DNA from: an uncultured Porphyromonadaceae bacterium
Lineage (GTDB): Bacteria > Bacteroidota > Bacteroidia > Bacteroidales > Muribaculaceae
DNA length: 64,000 nt
Direction of reading: 5' to 3'
NCBI GenBank assembly: GCA_900540205.1
Contig: UQER01000005.1
Span: forward strand, 1 to 64,000
Numbering within the stretch: the stretch's first letter is position 1; every line of letters starts with the position of its first letter. Below, piece by piece: positions 25,334-32,684 of the stretch. Both the position numbers and the translations under genes were made by a program. A model generated the notes under the pieces. That model was not told the DNA's origin and did no database searches. It worked only from the letters and a program-made list of their open reading frames with translations.

Positions 25334-26347
25334 ATGCTGACTGCTGATTTCGAACCATACACACTCCGCTTCAAGCAGATTGCAATAACATCACGCAGCA
25401 GAATGAAAGTGAAGGACACTTTCATTCTGCGCGTTCATGACTCAGAGGTTCCCGATGTCACCGGCATCGGGGAGTGCGCCCTGTTCAAAGGCCTAAGCGT
25501 AGAGGACACACCCTCGTATACGGACCATCTCGAAAGCTTCTGCAGCAATCCGTCGGCCGATACGCTGCCAGAAATATCGTCTATCCGGTTCGGATACGAA
25601 ACAGCAATGCTGTCGCTCAACGCACGCGGAAGCTCTAGACTGATTGAATCGGCTTTCACCACACAATCCTCCCCCATTCAGATTAACGGACTGATATGGA
25701 TGGGAACAAAGCAGGAGATGTGCGCCCGTATTGCCGAAAAACTTGATGCCGGATTCCGATGCGTAAAGCTTAAGATCGGGGGCATCAACTTTGACGACGA
25801 AGCGGAATTGCTGGCAAATATCCGCAGGGAGTTTCCATCCGGAAGCATCGAACTCCGGCTCGACGCAAACGGGGCTTTCACCCCACAAAACGCTTTAGAC
25901 CGGCTCAACAGGCTCTCGGAGTTCGACATACACTCCATAGAGCAACCCATCAAAAGCGGACAATGGGAGGAAATGGCCCGACTGTGCCGGCTGTCACCTA
26001 TCCCGATAGCTCTGGACGAGGAACTGATAGGATTTCATTCCGACGACTTCAAGACACGTCTGCTCGACACCATATCGCCGGCCTACATCATCCTCAAGCC
26101 ATCGCTTTGCGGAGGTTTTGAGGAATCCGACAGATGGATTGAACTGGCCGAGAACCGCAATATCGGCTGGTGGGCCACCTCGGCGCTCGAATCGAACATC
26201 GGCCTCAATGCCATCGCCCAGTGGGTGGCACGCTATAATCCCACTATGCCGCAAGGACTTGGCACAGGCGCCCTTTACACGAACAACTTCCCGTCGCCAT
26301 TGCAACTCGAAGGCGACAACATGTATTTCCGTCCATGCAACAGCTGA
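25334..26347 (+). CDS. menC: MenC, o-succinylbenzoate synthase
   Basis: Enolase-superfamily dehydratase that makes o-succinylbenzoate. The 337-residue protein has the K-x-K acid/base motif at Lys145/Lys147 (CVKLKIGG), metal ligands Asp177 (LRLDANGAF), Glu203 (SIEQPI) and Asp228 (ALDEEL), and Lys255 on the opposite face (IILKPSLCGG). The frame is open to 25208 inside menB; the ATG at 25334, 10 nt after menB, fits better. Its end overlaps menE by 13 nt. Confidence 0.94.
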   Translation: MLTADFEPYTLRFKQIAITSRSRMKVKDTFILRVHDSEVPDVTGIGECALFKGLSVEDTPSYTDHLESFCSNPSADTLPEISSIRFGYETAMLSLNARGSSRLIESAFTTQSSPIQINGLIWMGTKQEMCARIAEKLDAGFRCVKLKIGGINFDDEAELLANIRREFPSGSIELRLDANGAFTPQNALDRLNRLSEFDIHSIEQPIKSGQWEEMARLCRLSPIPIALDEELIGFHSDDFKTRLLDTISPAYIILKPSLCGGFEESDRWIELAENRNIGWWATSALESNIGLNAIAQWVARYNPTMPQGLGTGALYTNNFPSPLQLEGDNMYFRPCNS

Positions 26348-27294
26348 TTGAGCAATTCATGGCAGAATGGTGCGACCGTCGGCCATACATTATAGCCCAT
26401 ACATCCGGTTCAACCGGAACGCCCAAGGAGATAAAGCTGCTGAAATCCGACATGGTCATGTCGGCACGCGCCACAAATGCCCGGTTCAACATCAGCAGTC
26501 ATTCGCATCTTCACCTTACTCTATCACCTGCATATATAGCGGGGAAAATGATGATTGTGCGTGCACTTGAAGCCGGCTGCGATTTAACTTATGAATCCCC
26601 GGCAAATCACGGGCTTCTCTCCATCGATTACGGTGACATAGATCTGCTTGCTGTCGTGCCGTCACAATGCAGCCAGTTGCTGAGCAATCCTGTTGCAATA
26701 AAGCGTCTGCGGAACGTGATAATAGGTGGCGCCCCCATCAGCCATGCCACAGAACAGGCGCTGCTGTCGGCACCTTGGAACTCATTCGCCACTTACGGCA
26801 TGACCGAGACCTGCAGCCATGTAGCCCTCAGGCGCATGGGAACCGATGCATATACTGCAATGCCGGGCACACGCTTTTCCACAGATCACCGTGACTGCCT
26901 CAGAATAAACGCTCCGCGATTCAGTTTCCGTCAGCTTCAGACCAACGACATTGTCCACCTCCTTTCGCCACAGTCATTCATCTGGAAAGGACGTTACGAC
27001 AATGTCATCAATAGCGGTGGCATAAAAATATTCCCCGAACAGCTTGAAGCAAAACTTCAACCCTATGTCGGAATGCCGTTTTTCGTGGGGAGCGCCCCTC
27101 ACCCAGTCTGGGGAACTGCTGTAGAACTGGTCGTGGAGCTGCCTGATTCCAAATTGGCCGACACTTCTGAACTTGAGCAGCAGTTACAGGATATCTGCCG
27201 CACACATCTCACTGCAGTGGAATGTCCCAAATCAATTAAATTCACAGCGGCACTACCGCGCACTGAAAATGGCAAAATCCGCCGCAACGGCTGA
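26335..27294 (+). CDS. menE: MenE, o-succinylbenzoate-CoA ligase, compact form
   Basis: AMP-forming acyl-CoA ligase linking CoA to o-succinylbenzoate. The ATP-binding P-loop HTSGSTGTPKE sits at residues 22-32, the TYGMTETCSH motif follows, and the C-terminal lid domain ends in the catalytic Lys region NGKIRRNG. At 319 residues it lacks much of the N-terminal part found in E. coli MenE (451 residues), where the P-loop comes later. It overlaps menC by 13 nt, so a longer N terminus inside menC in this frame is not apparent. Confidence 0.9.
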   Translation: MQQLIEQFMAEWCDRRPYIIAHTSGSTGTPKEIKLLKSDMVMSARATNARFNISSHSHLHLTLSPAYIAGKMMIVRALEAGCDLTYESPANHGLLSIDYGDIDLLAVVPSQCSQLLSNPVAIKRLRNVIIGGAPISHATEQALLSAPWNSFATYGMTETCSHVALRRMGTDAYTAMPGTRFSTDHRDCLRINAPRFSFRQLQTNDIVHLLSPQSFIWKGRYDNVINSGGIKIFPEQLEAKLQPYVGMPFFVGSAPHPVWGTAVELVVELPDSKLADTSELEQQLQDICRTHLTAVECPKSIKFTAALPRTENGKIRRNG

Positions 27295-27383
27295 TAATCT
27301 TTGGAGTACGGCTACTGTTATTAATTATGCGGCATCTGCCGTAAAATTATTTACAGAAAAAACACGTCCGTACACCGCTGAAA

Positions 27384-27415
27384 TTTGCTTAAACCAAAAA
27401 TTAATTATAAATTTG
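27384..27415 (+). promoter_or_regulatory. Promoter of the tRNA pair
   Basis: TTTG 27384-27387, 20 nt, TAAATTTG 27408-27415. Predicted start near 27421, 37 nt before the first tRNA. Confidence 0.8.
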
Positions 27416-27457
27416 CACTTCGAAAACGGATGCGTACTCAACGTACAACTCACATCC

Positions 27458-27545
27458 GGAGTGATGCTCGAGTGGCTGAAGAGGCAAACCTGGAAAGTTT
27501 GTATACCCCGAAAGGGTATCGGGAGTTCGAATCTCCCTCACTCCG
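27458..27545 (+). tRNA. tRNA-Ser(GGA)
   Basis: 88-nt class II tRNA with a long variable arm. Acceptor stem GGAGTGA (27458-27464) pairs with TCACTCC (27538-27544), and the discriminator is G. Anticodon stem CAAAC/GTTTG with loop CTGGAAA puts anticodon GGA at 27492-27494. The T arm GGGAG-TTCGAAT-CTCCC is intact. The 3' CCA is not encoded (bases after the discriminator are CCG). Confidence 0.95.
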
Positions 27546-27574
27546 CCGAATTCAGCAAAAAAAGATTGCTGCAA

Positions 27575-27651
27575 GGTCCTATAGCTCAGTTGGTTAGAGC
27601 AACAGACTCATAATCTGTGGGTCCTAGGTTCAAGCCCTAGTGGGACCACCA
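27575..27651 (+). tRNA. tRNA with CAT anticodon (elongator Met or Ile2)
   Basis: 77-nt cloverleaf with encoded CCA (27649-27651). Acceptor stem GGTCCTA pairs with TGGGACC, discriminator A48 of the 27600s block. Anticodon stem ACAGA/TCTGT, loop CTCATAA, anticodon CAT at 27609-27611. It is not the initiator type, because the first acceptor pair is intact. Elongator Met and Ile2 (lysidine-modified by TilS) share this anticodon, and I cannot separate them by eye. Confidence 0.92.
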
Positions 27652-27655
27652 ATAT

Positions 27656-27700
27656 AAATCTCCATTTGTTTGATGTTCAGACAAATGGAGATTTTATTTT
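27656..27700 (+). terminator. Terminator after the tRNA pair
   Basis: 14-bp perfect stem (27656-27669 with 27681-27694), 11-nt loop, ending in a T-rich stretch (TTTATTTT). Confidence 0.9.
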
Positions 27701-27767
27701 GCCTTAGTACATTATTAATGCCCGATGAGAACGCGGCAGTTGCAAAAATAGCGGCATTCAGATTCAA

Positions 27768-27807
27768 TCAAAAACGCACTCCTATATCTTTTCATAAGAG
27801 TGCGTTT
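27768..27807 (-). terminator. Terminator of the GltD-like gene
   Basis: 10-bp perfect stem (27772-27781 with 27798-27807); on the minus strand it ends in TTTTTG. It begins 32 nt past the stop at 27839. Confidence 0.85.
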
Positions 27808-27838
27808 AGAGGATAGAAAACATCTGACTAAATCACCA

Positions 27839-29158
27839 TTACAATTTCGTGTTGATTTTTTCGAAGATTCTGACGGCATCAACGTACTGCTCGATGCCAT
27901 GGGCAACATTGCGCGCATCCTGCATGGCATGCACCACAGTGGCCGGACGGTTGGTGACATCTCCGCCGGCAAACACGCCCTTGCGTGTTGTCATGCCGTA
28001 TGGTTCATCGCGGGTGAGCACATATCCGTTCTCATCCACATCAATACCTTCGGTAGTCGAAACGATACGGGCGGCCGGCTGACTGCCTACGGCAAGAATC
28101 ACCTTATCGGCCGGCACTACCGTCCTTTCGCCATTGCAATCAAGAGTGACAGCATCAAGAATGCCGTTGTCACTGTGTATATCCACGATCGACGTATTCC
28201 AGAGGAACTTCACGCCCTCGGCAACAGCATCATCATACTCGGCGCGCAATGCCTTCATCCTGTCAATGTCACGATGATACACGATAGACACCTCCGATGC
28301 TTCAAGCCGCATGGCAGTGCGGGCGGCATCAATGGCCGTATTGCCGCATCCGATTACAAATACCTTGTCGCCGGCCTTGACGGGCACCTCTTCACGACTA
28401 ATCAGCCCGGAATTATACAGACTGACTCTGCGAAGGAAATAGATGGCCTGACGCACTGCATTATTATCTGACCCCGGAATAGGAAGCGTTTTGGGTTTGC
28501 CTGTACCGGTGCCCATAAAAATAGCGTCGTAACCTTTAGCGAAAAGATCATCTATTGTCATGTCTTTGCCGATGGTCACACCACAGTTGATGCGCACTCC
28601 GAGTTCGGTTATTTTCTTTATTTCACGGCTTACTACGGCTTTAGGCAACCGGTATTCCGGGATGCCGAACATAAGCACACCGCCTGCGCTCGTTTCCATT
28701 TCATAAATGTCCACCTCGAATCCATGCCGGGCAAGTTCTCCGGCAACGGTCAGTCCGGCCGGTCCACTTCCGATTACGGCCACTGATCCACGCGTCTTGG
28801 GGACAAGACGGTCGTGGCTGACTCCCATTTCGGAATCAAAGTCTGCCAAAAAACGTTCCAGCTTCCCTATACGCACCGGTGCTCCCTTCTTACCGAGTAT
28901 GCAGTTCCCCTCGCACTGGCGTTCATGTGCACAAACCCTGCCGCAAACTGCAGGCAGATTGCTCTTGGCGTTTATAATAGACATGGCATTGCCGAAATTA
29001 CCTCTGGCAAATTCATGAATCCAGTCCGGAATATCATTCGAGATGGGGCAATGCTTTTTACACTGCGGAACAGCACAGTTAAGGCAACGGTTAGCCTCAG
29101 CAATAGCCTCAGCCAGTGTAAAGCCTGCATTTGCTTCATTGATTAGCGATTCTGACAT
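27839..29158 (-). CDS. GltD-like NAD(P)-dependent FAD/iron-sulfur oxidoreductase
   Basis: A 439-residue protein of the glutamate synthase small-subunit family. N-terminal iron-sulfur domain with Cys25, Cys28, Cys33, Cys37 (CLNCAVPQCKKHC) and further Cys in VCGRVCAHERQCEGNC; FAD motif VIGSGPAGLTVAGELA; NAD(P) motif VFVIGCGNTAIDAA. It passes electrons from NAD(P)H to a partner. No gltB large subunit is adjacent, so it may pair with a distant GltB or act as an NfnL/SudA-type enzyme. The ATG at 29158 begins the family N terminus; the frame is open to 29224. Confidence 0.88.
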   Translation of the reverse strand: MSESLINEANAGFTLAEAIAEANRCLNCAVPQCKKHCPISNDIPDWIHEFARGNFGNAMSIINAKSNLPAVCGRVCAHERQCEGNCILGKKGAPVRIGKLERFLADFDSEMGVSHDRLVPKTRGSVAVIGSGPAGLTVAGELARHGFEVDIYEMETSAGGVLMFGIPEYRLPKAVVSREIKKITELGVRINCGVTIGKDMTIDDLFAKGYDAIFMGTGTGKPKTLPIPGSDNNAVRQAIYFLRRVSLYNSGLISREEVPVKAGDKVFVIGCGNTAIDAARTAMRLEASEVSIVYHRDIDRMKALRAEYDDAVAEGVKFLWNTSIVDIHSDNGILDAVTLDCNGERTVVPADKVILAVGSQPAARIVSTTEGIDVDENGYVLTRDEPYGMTTRKGVFAGGDVTNRPATVVHAMQDARNVAHGIEQYVDAVRIFEKINTKL

Positions 29159-29325
29159 AGTAAAATTTTTTCGTGATGTGTTTTCATTGGTTATGACATC
29201 AGCCACGTTTTCTAATACGGTCAATGCGCCTGCTGGCCTTATCGGCTGATGTTTAATAAATGTTAATACTTGTATGGCCTGACCTTACTGACCTTACTCA
29301 GAATTAGGTACGGAAGTATCAATGA

Positions 29326-29362
29326 AATCTCCGGCATACATTATTGATGAATGCCGGAGATT
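29326..29362 (-). terminator. Probable terminator of the TPR gene
   Basis: 12-bp perfect stem (29326-29337 with 29351-29362), 45 nt after the TPR stop. On the minus strand only a weak T stretch follows. A second short hairpin lies at about 29377-29398. The remaining part of the 248-nt gap holds nothing else that I can support. Confidence 0.6.
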
Positions 29363-29406
29363 CGGTAATAACTTCCCGGACTCAACAGATGTCCGGAGTA
29401 AACTGA

Positions 29407-31035
29407 TTATTTCGCAGGAGTTCCAAGACCGTCGATAAATGTGCGGAGTTCTTCAGAAGGTTCGATTTGATAGAACTTTTCAAAATACTCTTTGGCCTTG
29501 TCGGTGTCCTTGTTTGTCAGGTAATAGTTGCCCATGCGGGTGTAGATGGCGCGATAGATATTCTTGCGCTTCTCAAGGTTTGCAGGATCGGAATCGAGCA
29601 CACCGAGGGTCACCTCATCGGCTGCAATCACCTCGGGGGTGATAACACCGCGGGCTTTCACGCGAAGGATATCGCTCTTGGTGTTGAGCACCAGCGGATT
29701 GTCGCTGATTTTCTCGATAACCTTGTTGATGGTGGCAAGAGCCTTGTCGGCTGCTGCCAACGATGCAACGGAGTCTGTCTCCATATAGGAGATTGCGAGA
29801 TTCTGATAGCGGCGTGCAAGTCCGAGAACGTCGTTGGGGTTGGCATTCTCACCTTCCGAATCAATAAACTTAGCCATTGTGTCGGCTGCTTTGTCATACA
29901 TCTTGGCACTGCTGTAAGCCCCGCTCAGGTCCTTGAGAAGAGATGTCTTATCAGGCGAGAGTGCAACAGCCTTCTCATACATCTCGACGGCGGCTGTGTC
30001 ACTTCCCATGTCCTGAAGCAGTTCGCCGTACTGAATGTAGTCCTGTGAGTTGATCTGAGCCCCGGCATTTGCGAACAATGTCTCGGCAGCTGCCTTGGCA
30101 GCCTCATTCTCACCGAGCGCTTTCTTGTTGTAGAACTGCAGACGCTGCATGAAATGATTGTCGGGCTCTTCACGCAGAATCTCACTTGCGAGATTGTAGC
30201 TTTCAGGATAGCGTTTTGCAAAGAACATAAGTCCCACCAGACGCTGTTTGTCCTTCTTGAAGTGGTTGGGGTTTAGAATGTACTTCTCATACTGCTCGGC
30301 AGCCATGGTGAGCTGGTTGTTGTCGTAATATTTTTCGGCAAGCTCACGCTGTGCAAGAGCGGAATTGGGCTGGGCCTCAAGAAGAGCCTTGAGCTTATCA
30401 ATGGCATATGTGGGGTTCACAGGGAAATACACACGCGCATATTTCACATATGCCTCAGGGTGCTCAAGCTTGGTGTCGAACTGGGCTGCCATTTCATACC
30501 ATCCGGCAGCATCGCCTACATTTGTGCCGGCAAGACGGTCGCCTTCAAGAATTGCGGGCGCCGGAGCATTCTTTACAGCCTTTTTGGCATCGGCAAGCCA
30601 TTTATTAACCTCTTTGTTGTATTTCACTGGGTCGGCCACGAAATAAGCGCGGGCTACCTCGGTGAGCAGATCAGCATCTTTCTTGCCGAATTTTTTGGCA
30701 TCCTTGAAGTAATCGGATGCTGCCGATGCATTGCCGTTGGCGAGTTCGAGGGCACCGAGGCCGACATAGTTGTAGCCATTTTCTGCATTTGCTGCAATAC
30801 CTTTATCAAAATTGGCTTTGGCAGCTGCCTTGTCGCCGTTCTTGAGATCAATCTGGCCAAGATAATAGTAAGCGGTGGCCTGATCTGTGCCTGCAGCGTT
30901 CAAGGTGTTGGTAAGGATAATCTTTGCTTCTTCGGGCTGGTCGGCGCGGTAATATTCCACACCGTCCTTGAAGCCCTGGGCTGAAAGGCTCAATGCGCCT
31001 CCCACAAGCAGGGAAAATAAAAGTTTTGCTTTCAT
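29407..31035 (-). CDS. Tetratricopeptide-repeat protein, exported
   Basis: A 542-residue protein with a signal peptide (MKAKLLFSLLVGGALSLSAQG) followed by many helical TPR units. Examples are ATAYYYLGQIDLKNGDKAAAKANFDKGI written in part as AYYYLGQIDLKNGDKAAAKA, NSALAQRELAEKYYDNNQLT near 225, and TAAVEMYEKAVALSPDK near 345. Probably periplasmic, acting in protein-protein contacts; no enzyme motif. Downstream of the PstS-like gene by 74 nt. In other Bacteroidota this pair often follows ExbB/ExbD/TonB genes, so a role in envelope energy coupling is possible but not shown. Confidence 0.82.
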   Translation of the reverse strand: MKAKLLFSLLVGGALSLSAQGFKDGVEYYRADQPEEAKIILTNTLNAAGTDQATAYYYLGQIDLKNGDKAAAKANFDKGIAANAENGYNYVGLGALELANGNASAASDYFKDAKKFGKKDADLLTEVARAYFVADPVKYNKEVNKWLADAKKAVKNAPAPAILEGDRLAGTNVGDAAGWYEMAAQFDTKLEHPEAYVKYARVYFPVNPTYAIDKLKALLEAQPNSALAQRELAEKYYDNNQLTMAAEQYEKYILNPNHFKKDKQRLVGLMFFAKRYPESYNLASEILREEPDNHFMQRLQFYNKKALGENEAAKAAAETLFANAGAQINSQDYIQYGELLQDMGSDTAAVEMYEKAVALSPDKTSLLKDLSGAYSSAKMYDKAADTMAKFIDSEGENANPNDVLGLARRYQNLAISYMETDSVASLAAADKALATINKVIEKISDNPLVLNTKSDILRVKARGVITPEVIAADEVTLGVLDSDPANLEKRKNIYRAIYTRMGNYYLTNKDTDKAKEYFEKFYQIEPSEELRTFIDGLGTPAK

Positions 31036-31109
31036 AATTGATTTAACGTCGTATGTTTAAAGCGTTATTGTTTAATATTTTTCAATTCAAAATCTCAGCG
31101 GCAAATTTG

Positions 31110-32090
31110 TCAGTCCACAGACACCATCCTGTGATGAACCGTAGCAGGCAGAACGCCTGTGCTCATCATCAGCTTCTGCCCCCGGAACGAAGTGACAAAC
31201 GCATAAAAACCGTTGGCCAACGAGCCGGAAGCTCCGGTGTTAACCATGTATATAGACCTGTAAAGCGGATAGCTTCCATCAAATATGTACGCCTGATAAG
31301 GCTTGTAGGCAACAAGTGAGTTGTTTCGGTTGATACCAAGCACCTTCACTTCATCGGTAAATGAAGTGGCTGTGGTATCATCCACTTCAAGCGTCTTTAC
31401 GCGCTGTTCCGCTGTCATGTCGGTTGTTTTAAGATCCGAGGATATCCAGCTTACACCAACAAGACCGATGGCGTTGCGGCGGTTCTTCACCGCATCAAAC
31501 ACCGCCTGCATTGAGTTGGCAGCATATACATTCGAAGCATAAGGCTCTCCGTTGAGCACACTGTCGGCCACATATTTCACAACCGACGAACCGTTGTGGT
31601 CAAAAATCACCTGAATCTTGCCAAGATTTGATGGATAGACACTGTTCCATTCGGTCAGCTTTCCTGTAAGAATCTCGCGCAGATCGCTTACCGAAAGGTT
31701 CTCTACCGGATTATCCGGATTCACAATGACAGCGACAGCATCAACGGCGATTTTCTTCGTTTTTGCAAAGTGTTTTTTATCACGCAGGAATTTGATCTGC
31801 TCATTCGACAATTCATGCCCAATGACGGCCACACGCGCACTACCGAAAAGCAATGAATCCACACACGATTTCTCATCCATGTAGCGGGACAGGATGGACG
31901 CATTCGGATAAATGTATTCGAATACTTCTATCTCCTGCTGCATCACATTCTCAAAGGATGCATCACACGCCACCACGCAAGTGCCCGATGTCGATGAATT
32001 TCCTTTGGGAGCCTCCCGCTTCCCCGTGCCGTGACATCCGGCGGCAAGCATGGCGAGCATTGCAAGTGCCAAGAATCCTGATTTTTTCAT
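31110..32090 (-). CDS. PstS-family substrate-binding lipoprotein
   Basis: A 326-residue periplasmic binding protein of the PstS/PBP-like family with a lipoprotein signal (MKKSGFLALAMLAMLAAGC, Cys19). Conserved segments include VVACDASFENVMQQ, VIVNPDNPVENLSVSDLREI and IQVIFDHNGSSVVKYV, as in phosphate-binding proteins. No PstC, PstA or PstB genes adjoin it, so it is not a simple phosphate ABC system. It precedes the TPR gene, a pairing common in the phylum. The ATG at 32090 is the signal-peptide start; the frame is open to 32168. Confidence 0.85.
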   Translation of the reverse strand: MKKSGFLALAMLAMLAAGCHGTGKREAPKGNSSTSGTCVVACDASFENVMQQEIEVFEYIYPNASILSRYMDEKSCVDSLLFGSARVAVIGHELSNEQIKFLRDKKHFAKTKKIAVDAVAVIVNPDNPVENLSVSDLREILTGKLTEWNSVYPSNLGKIQVIFDHNGSSVVKYVADSVLNGEPYASNVYAANSMQAVFDAVKNRRNAIGLVGVSWISSDLKTTDMTAEQRVKTLEVDDTTATSFTDEVKVLGINRNNSLVAYKPYQAYIFDGSYPLYRSIYMVNTGASGSLANGFYAFVTSFRGQKLMMSTGVLPATVHHRMVSVD

Positions 32091-32155
32091 AATCCTGATT
32101 ATAGATAAATTGCCTTTGAAACGGAGCCGGTGCACGCACCCCACCGTTTCAAAAG

Positions 32156-32163
32156 CAAAGATA
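32156..32163 (-). promoter_or_regulatory. Probable -7 box of the PstS-like gene
   Basis: The minus strand reads TATCTTTG. Predicted start near 32150, leader of about 60 nt. It overlaps the longer reading frame and supports the ATG at 32090. No good -33 element. Confidence 0.5.
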
Positions 32164-32290
32164 GTCAATGTTAAATTAACATTTTACATTTTAGTGTGAA
32201 ATTTGCAGGACACAACTACTAAAAATTGTCAAACTGCAAATCCCGGAGATAAAACACGACCTACCTACGCCGGGGCTACACGGCGCCTTG

Positions 32291-32527
32291 TCATAATGAC
32301 GAGTCTATGCCCCAGAACTGACGTATCCCCCTCCAGATGCCGTAGAGGATGAACATAATTCCGCCGATCCAGCGCAACCATGTCAGCACCGGAGTGTTCC
32401 ACTGGAAATAGTTGATAAGGAGCAATACTCCCATACCTACATAGACGATTATCATTATTATCCCGAAAACCACTCTCATTGTCGAGGGAACCATGCTCGG
32501 CCGGTCCTCATTGTTGTCACGTGTCAT
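32291..32527 (-). CDS. Small two-helix membrane protein
   Basis: A 78-residue protein with two hydrophobic segments (about 17-40, VRVVFGIIMIIVYVGMGVLLL in part, and 48-66, LTWLRWIGGIMFILYGIWRG). A charged start, MTRDNNEDRPSM, precedes them. Similar small proteins sit before pstS-TPR genes in other Bacteroidales as I recall. Function unknown. Confidence 0.65.
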   Translation of the reverse strand: MTRDNNEDRPSMVPSTMRVVFGIIMIIVYVGMGVLLLINYFQWNTPVLTWLRWIGGIMFILYGIWRGIRQFWGIDSSL

Positions 32528-32684
32528 TATTGTAATGTTTTAAGTTATTGTTCAGTTTAAAAACGTATTGTGCCTGTCTGGTTGAGCTGCAATATCATTT
32601 GAAATTTTAACACTTTAATGTGGGTTAATGTTTTCGGAATACAACGTATAATTCGCGTCATTTACCATAAGGCGGACAGATCCG

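Noticed and set aside
27295..27760. tRNA pair as an integration site with mobile DNA beside it
   Set aside because: No integrase, no direct repeat of a tRNA end and no phage genes nearby; both sides carry housekeeping genes.
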